The notes: generated from the sequence alone by a model not told the origin. Shown: positions 24,773 to 37,600, counted from the first letter of the stretch. The stretch is 64,000 nt of DNA from Lepus europaeus (GCF_033115175.1 NC_084837.1:8756266-8820265); one strand, 5' to 3'. Numbers and translations are program-made.

Positions 24773-24982
24773 TGAAGCAACAACTGATACTCCAGATACT
24801 CAACCATTAGGAGAGAAACGTCTCACCTGAATATCAAAGTAGTCTATATCCTGAAAGAGACTATTTAATACACGTCTGTGTGCATATGTACGACAATACA
24901 TCAATATATCATGGATGCATATAACTTTTTTAAATGGAAAAGCCCCCAATCTTCAAGTGCTTGGATGAGGATTCCCCCATCT

Positions 24983-25168
24983 CAGCAGGTGTCACCAGCA
25001 GGGCCTCCCCGGACCTCCCCGGCTCCACTCCCCAGGTCCCCGACAGGCTGCTCCGCGGCCCAGCAGCTGTCACCAGCAGGTGTCACCGCAGCCGCGGGGA
25101 CAGCGGTGCGCCTCATGGGGGCCGCCCAGGCTCCACTCCACCGGGTCCCCCGACAGGCTGCTCCGCGG
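24983..25168 (+). promoter_or_regulatory. SYNM: Duplicated proximal-promoter block with three E-boxes
   Basis: CAGGTG at 24986-24991, CAGCTG at 25064-25069 and CAGGTG at 25078-25083, with the two CAGGTG sites inside repeated AGCAGGTGTCACC sequences. A roughly 38-40 bp segment ending GACAGGCTGCTCCGCGG occurs at 25021-25058 and again at 25129-25168 with small differences. E-boxes of this type bind MyoD/E-proteins or ZEB/SNAIL factors. SYNM is strongly expressed in muscle, so the cluster is a plausible control element, but binding is inferred. Confidence 0.45.
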
Positions 25169-26330
25169 CGCCGCGCTCGGGCCGGCAGGGGGCGCCCTGC
25201 GGCCGCGGCGACCGCGCCGGGCCGCGCTCTGATTGGCTGCAGGCCGTGGGCCGCGCCCTGTAAGTGCAGCGGCCGGGAGGCTCCCACCGCAGTCTGCGGG
25301 CCTCCGAGGCGGCGGCGGCGGCGGCGGGGCCGGAGAGGCGGCGGGGGCACGACCAGGGCCGGAGGAGCGCGGCGGGCCGGGGGGAGCCGCACACGCCCAG
25401 CACGATGTTGTCCTGGCGGCTGCACACGGGCGCCGAGAAGGCCGAGCTGCAGGAACTCAACGCGCGCCTCTACGACTACGTGTGCCGGGTGCGGGAGCTG
25501 GAGCGCGAGAACCTGCTCCTGGAGGAGGAGCTGCGGCGCCGGAACGCGCGAGAGGCCGCGTGGGCCGAGGGGCAGGCCCGCTTCGCCGAGGAGGCGCACG
25601 GCCTGCGGCAGCGGCTGGACGAGCTGAGCTGGACCACGGCGCTGGCCGAGGGCGAGTGCGAGGCGCTGCGGCGGGAGCTGCGGGAGCTGCAGCAGCTGGG
25701 CGGAGAGGAGCGCGCCGCCCGCGGCCGCCTGGACGCCGAGCTGGGCGCGCAGCGGCGCGAGCTGCAGGAGGCGCTGGGCGCGCGGGCGGCCCTCGAGGCG
25801 CTGCTGGGCCGGCTGCAGGCCGAGCGCGACGGGCTCCACGCGGCCCACGATCGCGACGTGCGGGAGCTGCGCTCGCGCGCCGCCAGCCTCACCCTGCACT
25901 ACCGCGCCCGCGCCGCCGGCCCCGCCGCGCCCCCGCCGCGCCTGCGGGAGCTGCACGACAGCTTCGCGCTGCTGGCGGCCGAGTCGTGGCAGGAGACCGC
26001 GCAGCTGTGCGAGGCCGAGGTGCGCGAACTGGAGGAGGTGCTGCGGCGCGGCCTGGAGAGCCGGCGCGAGGCCGAGGAGGAGGCGCGGCTGTGCGCGCAG
26101 GAGGTGGAGGCCCTGGGGCGCCAAGCGCTGGAGCTGGAGCAGCTGCGCGCGCGGCTGGAGGACGAGCTGCTGCGGAGGCGCGAGGAGTACGGGCTGCGCA
26201 CCGAGGAGCTCCAGGTCGGTGCGCCCGGGGGTCGGGGGCACAGCCCGGGCTCGGGCTGGCTGGGGCCGGGGCCCGCCCAGAGGATGCTCTGGCAGCGGCA
26301 CCGGGGCGCTGGGAGCCGCTGTGCGCCGGA
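25080..26330 (+). promoter_or_regulatory. SYNM: CpG island covering the SYNM promoter and first exon
   Basis: CpG dinucleotides are dense throughout (runs of GCG and CGCGC) while the flanks are CpG-poor. An inverted CCAAT box (GATTGGCTG) lies at 25231-25239. I see no convincing TATA box, so start sites are probably spread over roughly 25,260-25,340. The 5' UTR would then be about 65-145 nt; this estimate is an inference. Confidence 0.8.
25405..26214 (+). CDS. SYNM: SYNM coding exon 1: head, coil 1 and most of coil 2 (residues 1-270)
   Basis: 810 nt, exactly 270 codons, ending in phase 0 after a CAG codon. It holds the short head (MLSWRLHTGA), the helix-initiation motif at about residues 18-33, and long heptad-rich coiled coil full of Glu, Arg, Leu and Ala. 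All four cysteines I can find in the protein lie here (in DYVCRV, GECEAL, AQLCEAE and RLCAQEV). The exon sits inside a CpG island with codons ending almost always in G or C, so two other frames, including one antisense frame, stay open by chance. The donor is CAG|GTCGGT, which has C rather than A or G at +3. Confidence 0.96.
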
Positions 26331-29300
26331 AGGAGTGGGCCCTCGTGGGTCCATCCAGGGGCAGGCCCCGGCCTGTCCTCTTGGTAGGTGACAGCGTGGC
26401 TGGTGCATCGAGCCCCCGTACCTCGGAAACCCACTAGACCTGAGCCTAAAAGTGAACCGACAGCCCTCTCCCCGCCACCTCCCCAGATGACAGCTCCTCC
26501 GACCCCGCCCAGCCACCGTGTGCCCGCGGCAAGGCCTTTCCCCGCGCGCTTGGAAATTGGTTTCCAAAACGGTTTGTGCTTGCCCGGGTTGAGTTCCCAG
26601 CTGTGGCTCCCGCGGTGGGGTGGGGGCTGCCTTGTGTGTTCCTGGGGAGGGGCAGCAGCCCTGGCGGAGCTGAGTGCTTCATCAGAGGCGTTTTGCTCCC
26701 AAGCGCAAGCCAGGGGCCGGGTCCCCTGCGGTGTGAGGGTTGTGGGAAATCAGGCTCCTGAGCGAACACGATGTTATTACAAGTGCGGGCTGATGTACAC
26801 AGTTACTATTTCAGAGGAGCTCGGCTCTGCCACCTGGGCCTGATTTATGGTCTGTACACTCAGTCCAGTCCTGGCCTTTGGCCCTGGCCGGCCAGAACTG
26901 GGAGTCATCCCAGCTCGTGCTAGCAGATGGTGGTTAGAAATAACGTCCACACAATCTGTGCAGCTGTGGGTGGAAGAGGCGAGACAGAGCGATTCTTGTG
27001 CTTTTTGCAACAGTCGTGGGTTGGGTGTGGAATGGGGGTGGGTGGTGGTCGATGGCAGACAGCCTCAAGGGACCAGCAGGTGTCAGGTGGTCAATTCCCA
27101 ACCCCTGCCCCGTGAACGGGCCTCAGAATTCAGAGAGCTGGAGATCCAGGGGGAAACCAGACGCCCGAGGTGCCGGGCTGTCTGGGATATCGTCTTGCTG
27201 GTGGAAGGTTTTGTTTGGCTTCTGCCTCTTCGTTGTCCACACTGAGTGCAGGTGGAGTGAGGGTGGGGCGGGGCCACGGCAGGCGGTGATTTCCAGAGGC
27301 TCCACGGGGCCCTGAGCTCCCTGCTGAGCCAGTGAAAAGCTGTCTTAAGGCAACCTTCCAGGGAGCTTCTCACCAATGGGTGTTGTGACTCCAAAACACA
27401 GTCTCCCAAACACGCTGCCCAGAGCACCCCTCCCTGCCCCCTGCCCCAGGGCTGTGCCGCGCCAGCCAGCGCGGGTGCCGCTGCTCTGGGCGCCCTTCAC
27501 TGTTGCTGCGTGGCGGAAGCTCGGCTCACTGGGCCCGCACCTTTCTGGGTGCAGCGCTCTTTTACCTGCAGAACCCGGGATCGTCACGGGGACCCCACAG
27601 CTGAGCTGGATGTGGGCAGCCTAACTGAAGGGCAGCTGGGGACTGCAAGGGCCGCTAGCACCCTGGGCAGCCCAGCCGGGAGGTGCCGGTGCTGAGCTCA
27701 CACCTGGCCTCAGTGCCCCGCCCAGGGACCTCTGTCTCCCTGGCATTGGCTCCCGTGTCCTAAACTTGAAGAGCAAGAACAGTGCCGACAGGGACCGGTT
27801 TGTGGCTGTTCCTGCTCGCTCTCCTTGCCACATCCTGAGTCTTTCCCCTGTGGGGTCAGAGTAACGGCGTCTCAAACTGCATCCCCAAAGGCGCAACAGC
27901 CATCAGGAAAGCGGCGGGGGTTATGTTAAAGAGCAGGTGGTGGATCCAGCCCCCAGCCTTTAATTTCTCCAGATGGTATTGCAGCACACAGGGTAACTAC
28001 TATTGCGTGAGAGATGTTCTGTTACCGTGATCGAAGTGCGTCCCGTGTGCCCTTCACACCTGCTCACTCTCAGGCCTCCCACTAGTCTTCAGAGGTGGGT
28101 GCTCATCTCAGCCCCGTGTCGCAGGAATGAAATCGAGGTTCCTGCCCCTCTAAAGGACTGCCCGAGGTGCCCCGCTAGCTGGCAATCCCAGGGTGCTCAG
28201 AGCCCCCCGACTTGTCAGTCGTTCCCGCATTGAATCTCCTCCGCCCGCTGTTTCCGTGTCCCTGTGCCTTGGGGCCCTGCTCTGTTGGGCAGGAGTGGGA
28301 GTTAGGTGCACTGGCAGGGTGGCCCCACCCTGCACCCAGTGTCCCCAGGCCTCTGCGCTCCTCCTGTAGCTTGGGAGAAAACCATTCACTTGGGCTCCAC
28401 TTCTGGGAGAATGGGACCTCTCTGAGCGGGCTTTCTGTGACTCAGTTTCCCTATCTGTGATATGGGGAACATGAAAATGGCTCCCGGGGCTTGTCGAGTT
28501 CAAAAGTTCATTCATTCAACTCACAGCCATGGCGCTGTGTGTGCCCAGCTCCCTTCACAGTGGCTGAGGAGAGCAGTAGAAAACAAAACAGAAGGAGCTC
28601 CTTGACCTCGGAGATCTGGGGGAGGGCATGGCTGGGAGCCAGGGTGGCTGGGGACAGGGCATGGCTGGGAGCCAGGGTGGCTGGGGTGCAGTCTGCAAGG
28701 GGGTAGGGGCAGTGCCTGGACTCTTAGCTCCATGGGAAGCCACAGGGGCTCCTTAGCGGAGGGGGTTGGGACCTGACTCTGTCTCTCGATACCGGGAGCT
28801 GGGAGACCTTGTTAGGAGCCTGTTGTGATAGTCAAGGCGGGAGCTGCCGGAGGCCCGGACCCGGGGCTGAGAAGGGGACCCTGCAGGGCTTGCCGCTGGT
28901 GCAGAGATGGAGGGGGGATGACAGCTGGCTCCAGGGCTGGCGGCCCTAGCAGCGGGAGGGAGAGGGTGCTGCAGGGTGGGTGCGGGAGGGCCACTGTGGG
29001 TGGGAGCTTGCATGCCTGGTGTGAGATGGCCACCAGGGGTTAGGGCGCTGCTGGCCTGGAGCTGTAAGCACACGGTGGGCACCTGGGGCGTGCTTGCATG
29101 GGGTTGTCACAGTCTTCCAACCGCCTGGGGCTCTAACTGTCCGCATTCTAAGTGACAGGCCACTTGTAGGCTCTTTCTGCTCCGTCTTCGTGGCTGTCCC
29201 AACAAGGGGCGGCTCAGGTTTGGGGATAGAAGGTCAGGGCTGTGGCACGGACGGCAGCCCGCTTTCCCGGTGTGGAGCTCACTCACGGCCTCTAGTGATG

Positions 29301-31595
29301 CTGCAGGAGGGGGCGCCTTCCCCAGGCCACGGCAGCACCCAGGGAACCGCTTCTGGGGGATTGAGTTCACTTCCCGGCACTGGGCTGCAGAGCCCGGGCT
29401 TGGCCGCAGCTGGAAAACCTCTGGCAGAGCTGAGCCCTTGTCTGCAGCTTCTCTCGGCCAGCAGCACTGGCTGCTGTTTCTGGGGAAGCCACTGGAAGCC
29501 ACTGGAAGCCACTGGAAGCCAGTCAGTCTTGCTTCCGGGAGCTGAACAACTTTCCTTTGACAGCTTAGGGAGAGTTGACTCACGTGGAAATGTGCTCAGA
29601 ATGGTCCTTATCTCAGCCTAAACCCAGCTGGGTTTTCCTCTTCATATTTTCTGGGGTCTTATCTGTGTATCCTGGAAGGAGAGGCTCCCCTTGGCCGAGG
29701 CTGGGAAATCCTGTCCTGCCTAGGTTTGTGGCTGGAGAATTGAGTTCATTTGTTTTTTTCTAGGCAGTTTTTAAAAACCAGATTGATCGATTGAGTCGGT
29801 TTATTGATTTATTTGAAAGGCAGAGTGACAATGAAGTGGGGGGGGGGGGAGGGCGTGTGGAGGGAGAGAACAGGTTATCTTCTGATTCACTCCCCAAATA
29901 GCCATGACAACTGGGCCTGGGCCAGGCTGAGGGCAGGAGCCAGGAGCTCCATCCGGGTCTCCCACACGGGTGCAGGGCCTCGGGTACCTGGGCCGTCTTG
30001 TGCTGCTTTCTCAGGCGCATTAGCAGGGAGCTGGATCGGAAATGGCAGAGCCGGGGTCTGACCTGTCCCTTAGACGTGTGATGTGGGTGCTGCAAGCAGT
30101 GACTTACCCCACTGTGCCACACGCTGGCCCTCCAAGCAGGTCAACAATCCCGGGGTTGCTTTGTAAAGCGTAAGTTACTACAAATTCTCGAGTTCTAATG
30201 TCTAGATCTGATTTCCTGTATTAGAGAGCGTGCGCACGCGCGCGCACACACACACACACACACGGAGCATTTGGTATTGTAACCTTGTACTGAGTTTCTA
30301 GTCTCACTAAAACAGGGGAACATGGGGTTTTAACACTGAGACCTAGCCATATACACGTGAATATCATGGCTAAATCCAGTCACTGCCATTAAAACTGTCA
30401 GAAGTTCTGCTGTGTGGGTCTCTCTGTGCTTGCTTTGCCAGCCTTGGGGTCTCTGAACCCCGATGGGCCCTGGGGCCTTCGCCAGTGGCTCTCAAATGCA
30501 CACCTGTGCTTTAAAAGCTGCTTGGGTTTTCTTCTTGTTCTTAGCACCTTTTGTGTTTGAAGGGAGCCTAACAGCCGTCCCCGGCTTAGGAACAGAGCTG
30601 TTACCGGGAGCAGAGTTGTCTGCATGCGGATCACGCATTTTTAAAGATGACCGACCCGTGAGAGCTCTGTACGGCCGTTCCCCGGCTTCACAGGTGCCGG
30701 GGTGTTTATCGTGCCCCCTGCCATCTCGCTCGATGCCTCTGGTGGCGGGATTCCAGCAGTGAAGACACTCCTGATCCCGTTTCTGTTACCTTGGGTGGAT
30801 TCTAAAAAGATAAAGGTTTGTAAGCATAGGTCCGTCTAGCATACTCTGTTTGGAAATAATGCTACTTCAGAGCAGAAGGGAAGAATTCGTGGACTTATTT
30901 CCATGTTTCAGTGTGAATGTGGCTCATTGTTCCCCAGCGTGACCAGTGAATCGCTAGGGAGAAAATACAAAACTGCAAAAAACTAGTACAAATGCAGCCG
31001 TCGTGCTTATTCGTTAAAGGATATTGTCAAGTTCAAGAGAAACATTTTTGAGGACAGCAGTGTCATCTTGATCCTTGTGTTTTGAATCCAGTTCAGCGAG
31101 TGCGCGCTGTGTGGCTTGTGTCTGGGGGGCCAGGGCTGTGGGGAGGGTGGGGGGGTGTGGCAGCAGCAGTGTCTCCCAGCCAGGGAAGCGGAAGGCTGGA
31201 CAGAGTAAGTGGCAGGTGCGAGTGGACGGCCAGAGGGTCTTGGAGTGTTGTGAGGAGGCGCGCGGGGGGCTGACCTCGGTGATATCAAGGTTGGCATCTG
31301 GGTCTGGATTTTATCTTTTGTTTCTTCCCGGATGATATAAAAGTAGCTCTTCTACTTTGAAACAAAGAACTGCACCAGCAGTTCACCTGCTTCTTCCTGG
31401 GAAAATCATGACTCCTAGTTCAGATCAGAGAGACTCGTGTTTGAAATACTGTGAAACCCCAGATTTCTGGTCTGTAGCAGCTTAGATGACGGGACGTCCT
31501 GGTCCCTAAGTAGACCTGCTGTCTAAACTGTGGGATAATTTGAATAACCTCATGAGAATTTTTTTTTAAGATTTATTTATTTGAAAGCCAGAGTT

Positions 31596-31629
<34 letters not shown>

Positions 31630-34600
31630 GGAGAGGGAGAGAGAGATCTGCCATCCACTGATCCACTGGTTCACTCCCTGAATGGCTGCAACAGTCGGGC
31701 TGGGCCAGCTCAGGAGCCAGGAGCTTCTCTGGGCCTCCCAGGTGGGTGCAGGGGCCCAAGCGCTGGGCCATCCTCCGCTGCTTTGCCAGGCACATGAGCA
31801 GGGAGCTGGATCGGAGGTAGAGCAGCTGAGGCTGGAACTGGCGCACACATGGATGCCGGCGACCCAGGTGGCAGCTTTACCTGCTGTGCCGCAGTCCCGA
31901 CCCCAGAATTCATTGCTGAGACCCTGAGCGGGGAAGCCAGCGTTCTGCAGACGTCCGCCATGTGCAGAGAGAAGAGATCCGCCATCCGAAGCCACCCTGG
32001 CAGCGACTGCGTGTTGAACAGGCCTGGTGGTTTTTGATTATTCTGTGTGCCCTCGACTGCTGGCGCCTTTGCTTGGACCCAGTAAAGCGACCTCTGACCT
32101 CGAGGCCCTTCTGTCTTTCTAGGGCGTGATTGCCGGCCTGGAGGATGAGAAGGCAGCCCTCACCTTGGCCATGGCTGACCGGCTGCGGGACCATCACGAT
32201 CTCGTGCAGGTGAAGAACGGCCTCAGCCTGGAGGTGGCAGCTTACAGGTGAGGACCCGGGCCAGGTCTGCCCGACGGAGCCCCCGGAGTGGCCCCGCTGG
32301 AGTCCCTGTGTCTGCACGACAAGCAGAGAGCAGCCCTTGGCACGGCCAGGCCGGGGGTCCAGGGCCGCAGGGAGGAGGATGAGCTGGTGATGGGTGCAGT
32401 GGAGCCCTGCACAGCCCCCCTTGCCCGTGCATCCAGGGCGCCGTTGTGTCGGCTCCTTGGCTCCTCGGAGTCGGCTGCTGTGTTTACACGAGAGCAAGTC
32501 GGCTGCTGTGTTTACACGATGGCAGGAGCTAGGTGCTTCTCCTGGTCTCCCATGGGGTGCAGAGCCCAAGCACTTGGGCCATCCTCCACTGCACTCCCTG
32601 GCCACAGCAGAGAGCTGGCCTGGAAGAGGGGCAACCGGGACAGAATCCGGAGCCCCGACCGGGACTAGAACCCGGTGTGCCGGCGCCGCAAGGCAGAGGA
32701 TTAGCCTAGTGAGCCGCGGCGCCGGCCCGCGACTTTGTTTATCGGGTGTTGACTTGAGTTCAATGGAAGCACCCAGGTGGGAAGGAGGCAGGGTGGAGGA
32801 GGTTTTCTGGCGTCCCTGGGGTGGCCTGCAGGCCGGCAGAGGGGCTCGCCTGGATTGCCTGACTCCGCGTGCCCCCAGGGGTCCTGGCGGCTTCCCACTC
32901 TGTGAGGGTTGCCACTGGGGGGCCCGGATCTTGGCAACTTATGGAGGGGGCGTTTTAGGGACCCAGCTTCCCCACCAGGAGGGACAGCGACACCAGCCAC
33001 CGTGAGGAGCCCTGCCTGCCTGCCAGAGACGGCGCTGAGTCCTTGGTGGTCTCTGCTCCCTGGAAACCACTCACGGCTCTGACGGTTGTGAGAGGCCAGG
33101 GGCTCAGGGTTGCAGATGGCGGGGGGCAGAGCTGGCCGGGTGGGGCCCGGGCCTGTGCCTTCCGAAGCATGGAAGGCGGGAACGATGTCCATACCCGCTT
33201 TGTTCCCCGGCCCGTGGAGAGCACACCCTGATCACGCCGGCAGAGCCGGAGGCACAGAAGTGACAGCCAGGTGGATGGCAGGGGGAGGTGAGCCTGGAGA
33301 GGATAAGGAGGGGGTGTGGCCACACCCCTGGTGGGGGCCGGGCAGGGACGGAGCCCAGGCCAGGTTCAGCACTCTGGAGGCCGTCTCAGCCATCTCCTGG
33401 CCGTGGCGTTGCCTAGGCATCTCACTGTGACCTGGGCTGCTTCCATGCCCATTCAGGGTCGCAGTGCCATGGTAACTGTTGGGGGGACTTACCTCCCCGG
33501 GCCTTCCTCACCTCCAGGGGGCTGCTGGGGGGTGTGGTGAGGCCTGCCCTGGGGAACCGCAGCCCCTGGAGGAGCCTCTGCGGAACTGAGGGGTGGTCTC
33601 GGGGCGAAGCTGGCGGAAGCGTTTCTGGACCCCCTCTGAGAGCCACCCTGCAGCTGAGTCCTTCAGACAGGACTGGTGGTTGGGCTCAGAGAGAGGGGAG
33701 GGGGCCCCGGCCCGCCCGTCCTCCCCAGGCCCTGGCGGTCTCGGGGAGTGACCAGTCCCACAGGTAAATCGGTGGGGCCCGCACAGTTGGACTTGACCAA
33801 GATGGGGGAGGGGGAGAAATCCCTTGCTGGGGGTTTCTCAGTTGTGGGTGACAGAACCCCCTGTGCACTGGCTCGGGTCTGGACATGAAGGAGGTTCTCA
33901 TGGGAGCGGGGGTCCAGGTGGCGGGGAGTGGCTGACTGTGTCCTGGCCCTGTTGCTGGCAGGGTGGCCCCCAGCAGCCCTAGGTACACGGCCTCCCAGGC
34001 CCGCACCCTTAGTCTTCCAGTGCTTTCCCAGGCTGTTAGCAGGGAGCTGGATCAGAAGTGGAGCAGCTGGAACGTCACCAGTGCCCATAGGGGATGCTGA
34101 CACTGCAGGCAGAGGCTTAACCTGCTGTGCCACAGTGCCTGCCCCCAGAGGTTTCCATCATCCTGTTATTCCGTGTGTGGCTGGAGAAGTTGCTGGCACC
34201 TCGCCGGGCAGGTGGTATGGGAATGAGACCTTGGAGCACCAGCAGACAGCAGCCCTGGCGCTGTCCTTGGCTCCCATACTGCACGTGGCGGACGGCTGTA
34301 GCCGTAGGGCGCCTTGGGTTGCGGATAGCTGGAGGAGAGCAGGTGTGTCCCGCCCGAAGGTTTCCCCCATCTCTGTCACCAGGTGGTTGTGGGGGCTGCA
34401 GGTGCTCACCCACCTGTGTGTGAGTGTTTATCTGGGCAGCCAGGTGGTTGGCGCGGAGAGGCTCAAATCCAGGACCGGGTGTGGTTCTCAGCCTGGACCA
34501 TACCTGTGCGAGCATCACCTGGAGAACCTGGAGAAGCATCGAGTCCTGGGCCCAGCCTAGGGTCTGATTAGATGTGTGTGGGGTTGGACCGGGTGTGGTT

Positions 34601-37600
34601 TTACACCTGCTGCAGGTCGCCAGGTGTGGCCTGGTGTAGCATCGCCTTCTGCTCAGACCTGACCCTCGGTCACCGTTGTCTCATTGGCACCTGCCATGCA
34701 CTAGGAGCTTTGGAGACAGGGTTTCCAGTTTCTACAGCTTCGCCGAGGAGGAGAAACCCGCTCAAGGAGTTGTTACCTGAAAGCTCGCACAGGAAGTAGA
34801 GAGTCCGAGATCTGGCCCTGAGATTTCTTTTTTAGAGTGGACAGTGAGAGAGCAGAGAGAAAGGTCTTCCTTTTCCGTTGTTTCACTCCCCAATGGCCGC
34901 TGCGGCCAGCGCACCGCGCTGATCCAAAGCCAGGAGCCAGGTGCTTTTCCTGGTCTCCCATGCGGGTGCAGGGCCCAAGGACCTGGGCCATCCTCCACTG
35001 CACTCCCAGGCCACAGCAGAGAGCTGGACAGGAAGAGGAGCAACCGGGACAGAATCTGGCACCCCGACCTGGACTAGAACCTGGGGTGCTGGCGCCGCAG
35101 GTGGAGAGTTAGCCTATTGAGCCGCGGCGCCGGCTGGCCCTGAGATTTCTAACCTCAGGCTTCACCCTGTGCTCTCCGGACTGGAGTCAGACAGAGAGGT
35201 GCCAGTGATCCTGGGGTGCCGTGGGCAGAAGGTGGCGAAGACGCGGCTCTTGTCTTCATTTTTAGGGTGACTTTGTGCTGGGTATGGTGGGAGGCCAATG
35301 AGGATGCAGGGAGGGCTTCCTGGAAGAGGTGATGCTTGGGTCTTGCAGGAAGGGAAGCCGGTACCTGACTGTGTGGATTTCCTGTTAGAGGGAACAGCCT
35401 GGGTGAGGGGCCGAGGACTGAGCTAGTGTGACATTTGGGGCTATGCCAGGCATTTGTGTGTCCCTGGGCAGCTCCGTTTTAGGGGCTGTTACGGAAGGCT
35501 GCACACGATGGATGGGCAAGAGTCACACCCGGGAAGCCAGGGGTGCTTCGTGAGCTGGGGGCTGTGCCCTCGAGTGCTCGGCACACAGGGACAGCGCTGG
35601 GCTCAGCAGGGATGGTAGGGGTTCGGCCAGCACGTAGATAAGGCAGTGTGGACCTAACAGCACCCTACGAGGGAGCAAACAAGAAATGAGGCAAACTGTG
35701 CACAAGGTCCAGTTCCCAGGGATCAGAAGGGAGTCGTGAGAATCAGGGAAGGCTTTGGAGGGAGGTGAGGTGACTGACCCAGGTCTTGGGGGAGGGGCGG
35801 TTTGTACAGGTGCACAGGAGAGGAGGTGACAAAGAGGGCTGGGGAAGCAGGGGCGAGGACGGCTTAGGTGCACAGTCAGACGCACTGCTGAAACTGGACT
35901 GCAGGTTTAGACGGGACAGTGCAGATGGCCCGCTGCCAGCCTGCGGGCAGGCAAAGACCTTCAGAGACGGTGAAGGCCCTGGCGCAGGTGATTACGGGAG
36001 CCCTTCCAAGCCTGTGGTGTTCGAGTTGGGCTCTGCAGGTGGCGGGGGACGCGGGGAGACAAATCAGGAGGGCCTGCATGTGGCAAGTTGGGGTCAGAAA
36101 CTGGGCAGAGGTCTGGGAGGGGGGCAGGGGCCCCAAAGGCCAGGGGTCTGAGCTGGGGCTTCAGGCCCAGGGCTGATGGTGGTGGCGGAAGGCAGTTCCA
36201 GGAGCAGGTGTGCAGAGGGGGTGTGGACTTGGGGCAGAGAGGCCTCAGGGGGCTCCTCTGGTTCCTGGGGTGCAGTGATGAGGATATGAAGCAGGCGGCA
36301 GCCCTGGCAGAGCCGGGTACGAGCTGGGAGGCCTGGGCTGCTTTCAGTGGCCGACACAGCCTGGACCAAGCGTTCTAGGTTCCAGGAGCACCGAGCCCTC
36401 TCTGCAGAGCAGGTGTTCGGGAAGGATTGGTGGGGAATCTGAAGACGGCAAAAACGATGGCAAAATCCAGACCCTGCAGGCCCCTAAGAGCCTCTCACTG
36501 CTGACGTGACCGCCCGGTCCAGGTGCGAAAGGCCAAGAACATGCCAAAGAGACACAGCCGGACAAGCAGTAGCTTCCCGCAGCAATACACTGCCATCAGC
36601 CATACGCTGTTAAGGCAAAAGTCCCTTTAGAAAGTTGCATAGAAAACAGCATCAAAAAACATTCTCTGTATCCCCAGGGGGGAGGGCGTGCAGGGTCCCG
36701 TGTCCTCGCTCTGAGCCCAGGATCGCGATTCGGTCTCGTCTCATTGAGTCGGCTGGGGAAGCAACACAGAAACTCCTGATGCTCATCCCAGTGTCCCTTG
36801 GTGTCAGCGGGGGCTTGGTTCCAGGACCCCCGAGGATATCAAAGGCTGCAGGTGCTCAGGTCCCCTCTGTGGTGCGGCCCGGTTCTCGCACAGATCCCAC
36901 ACAACTGCTATCGTACACTACATCAGCTCCAGGAGACGTGTGCACCTATGTGCTGTGTACACAGTTGGTGCCCTGAGTTGTTTAGGGGGTAGCGACAAGG
37001 AAAGAAGTCTGTACATGTTCAGTCTGGACTTTTCCACCCTAGGCCTAAGTACACCCACGTGAGCGCCGAGACAGGCGGCAGGCAGGCTCTGGCCCGCGGT
37101 GCTGGGAGAGCCTGAGGTCGTGATGCAACAGCAGGTAGCAGCGCCTGTGCCACACATGGCTTCCTTCCCTTGAGTTCAGGGTAGCGCCCGGCACTTGACA
37201 AATTCAAGTTTTGCTTTATGGAACTTTCTGGAATTTTTCCTCCTGAATATATTTTTTAAAAAAATATAATTATTTACTTGAAAGGCAGAGTTACAGAGAA
37301 AGATAGAGACAGAGATAGGGAGATCTTCCATCCACTGGTTCACTCCTCAAATGGCCACAACAGCCATTCGGCTGGGCTGGGCCGAAGACAGGAGCCAGGA
37401 GCTTCGTCCAGGTCTCCCATGGGATGGTGGAGGCCTCAGGACTTGGGCCATCTTCTGCTGCTTTCCCAGGTGCGTTAGCAGGGACCTGGGTTGGAATTGG
37501 AGCTGCCCATATGGGATGCTGACGTCCTAGATAGATAGCAACTTAATCCACAATGCCAGCCCCACTGTTCTCGTATATTTTTGATGTGTGTAGACTCTGG

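Larger units (their letters stand above)
26215..32122 (+). other. SYNM: SYNM intron 1 (5,908 nt)
   Basis: It runs from donor GTCGGT to acceptor TCTTTCTAG. Contents: unique GC-rich DNA to about 28,030; MIR and L2-like fragments at 28,030-28,860; a 33-bp minisatellite near 28,624; a 10-bp tandem repeat near 29,484; a CG/CA alternating tract near 30,229; and two minus-strand SINEs at 29,795 and 31,560. I see no other coding exon in it. Confidence 0.9.

Noticed and set aside
1-24980. Exons of the upstream neighbour expected from human synteny (PGPEP1L)
   Set aside because: No pyroglutamyl-peptidase-like sequence seen; in human the gene lies tens of kilobases farther upstream.
25264-25404. Possible N-terminal extension of SYNM in frame before the ATG
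   Set aside because: It would need a non-ATG (GTG) start, and the known synemin N-terminus begins at the ATG at 25405.
24982-26301. 439-codon minus-strand frame across SYNM exon 1
   Set aside because: It mirrors a GC-rich coding exon whose codons nearly all end in G or C, so stops are rare on the other strand. Its product is Leu/Ala/Gln/Arg-rich noise with no domain.
25233-26387. 384-codon plus-strand frame overlapping exon 1
   Set aside because: Another frame of the same exon; Gly/Ala/Arg-rich composition from the CpG island. The synemin frame is supported by homology and splicing.
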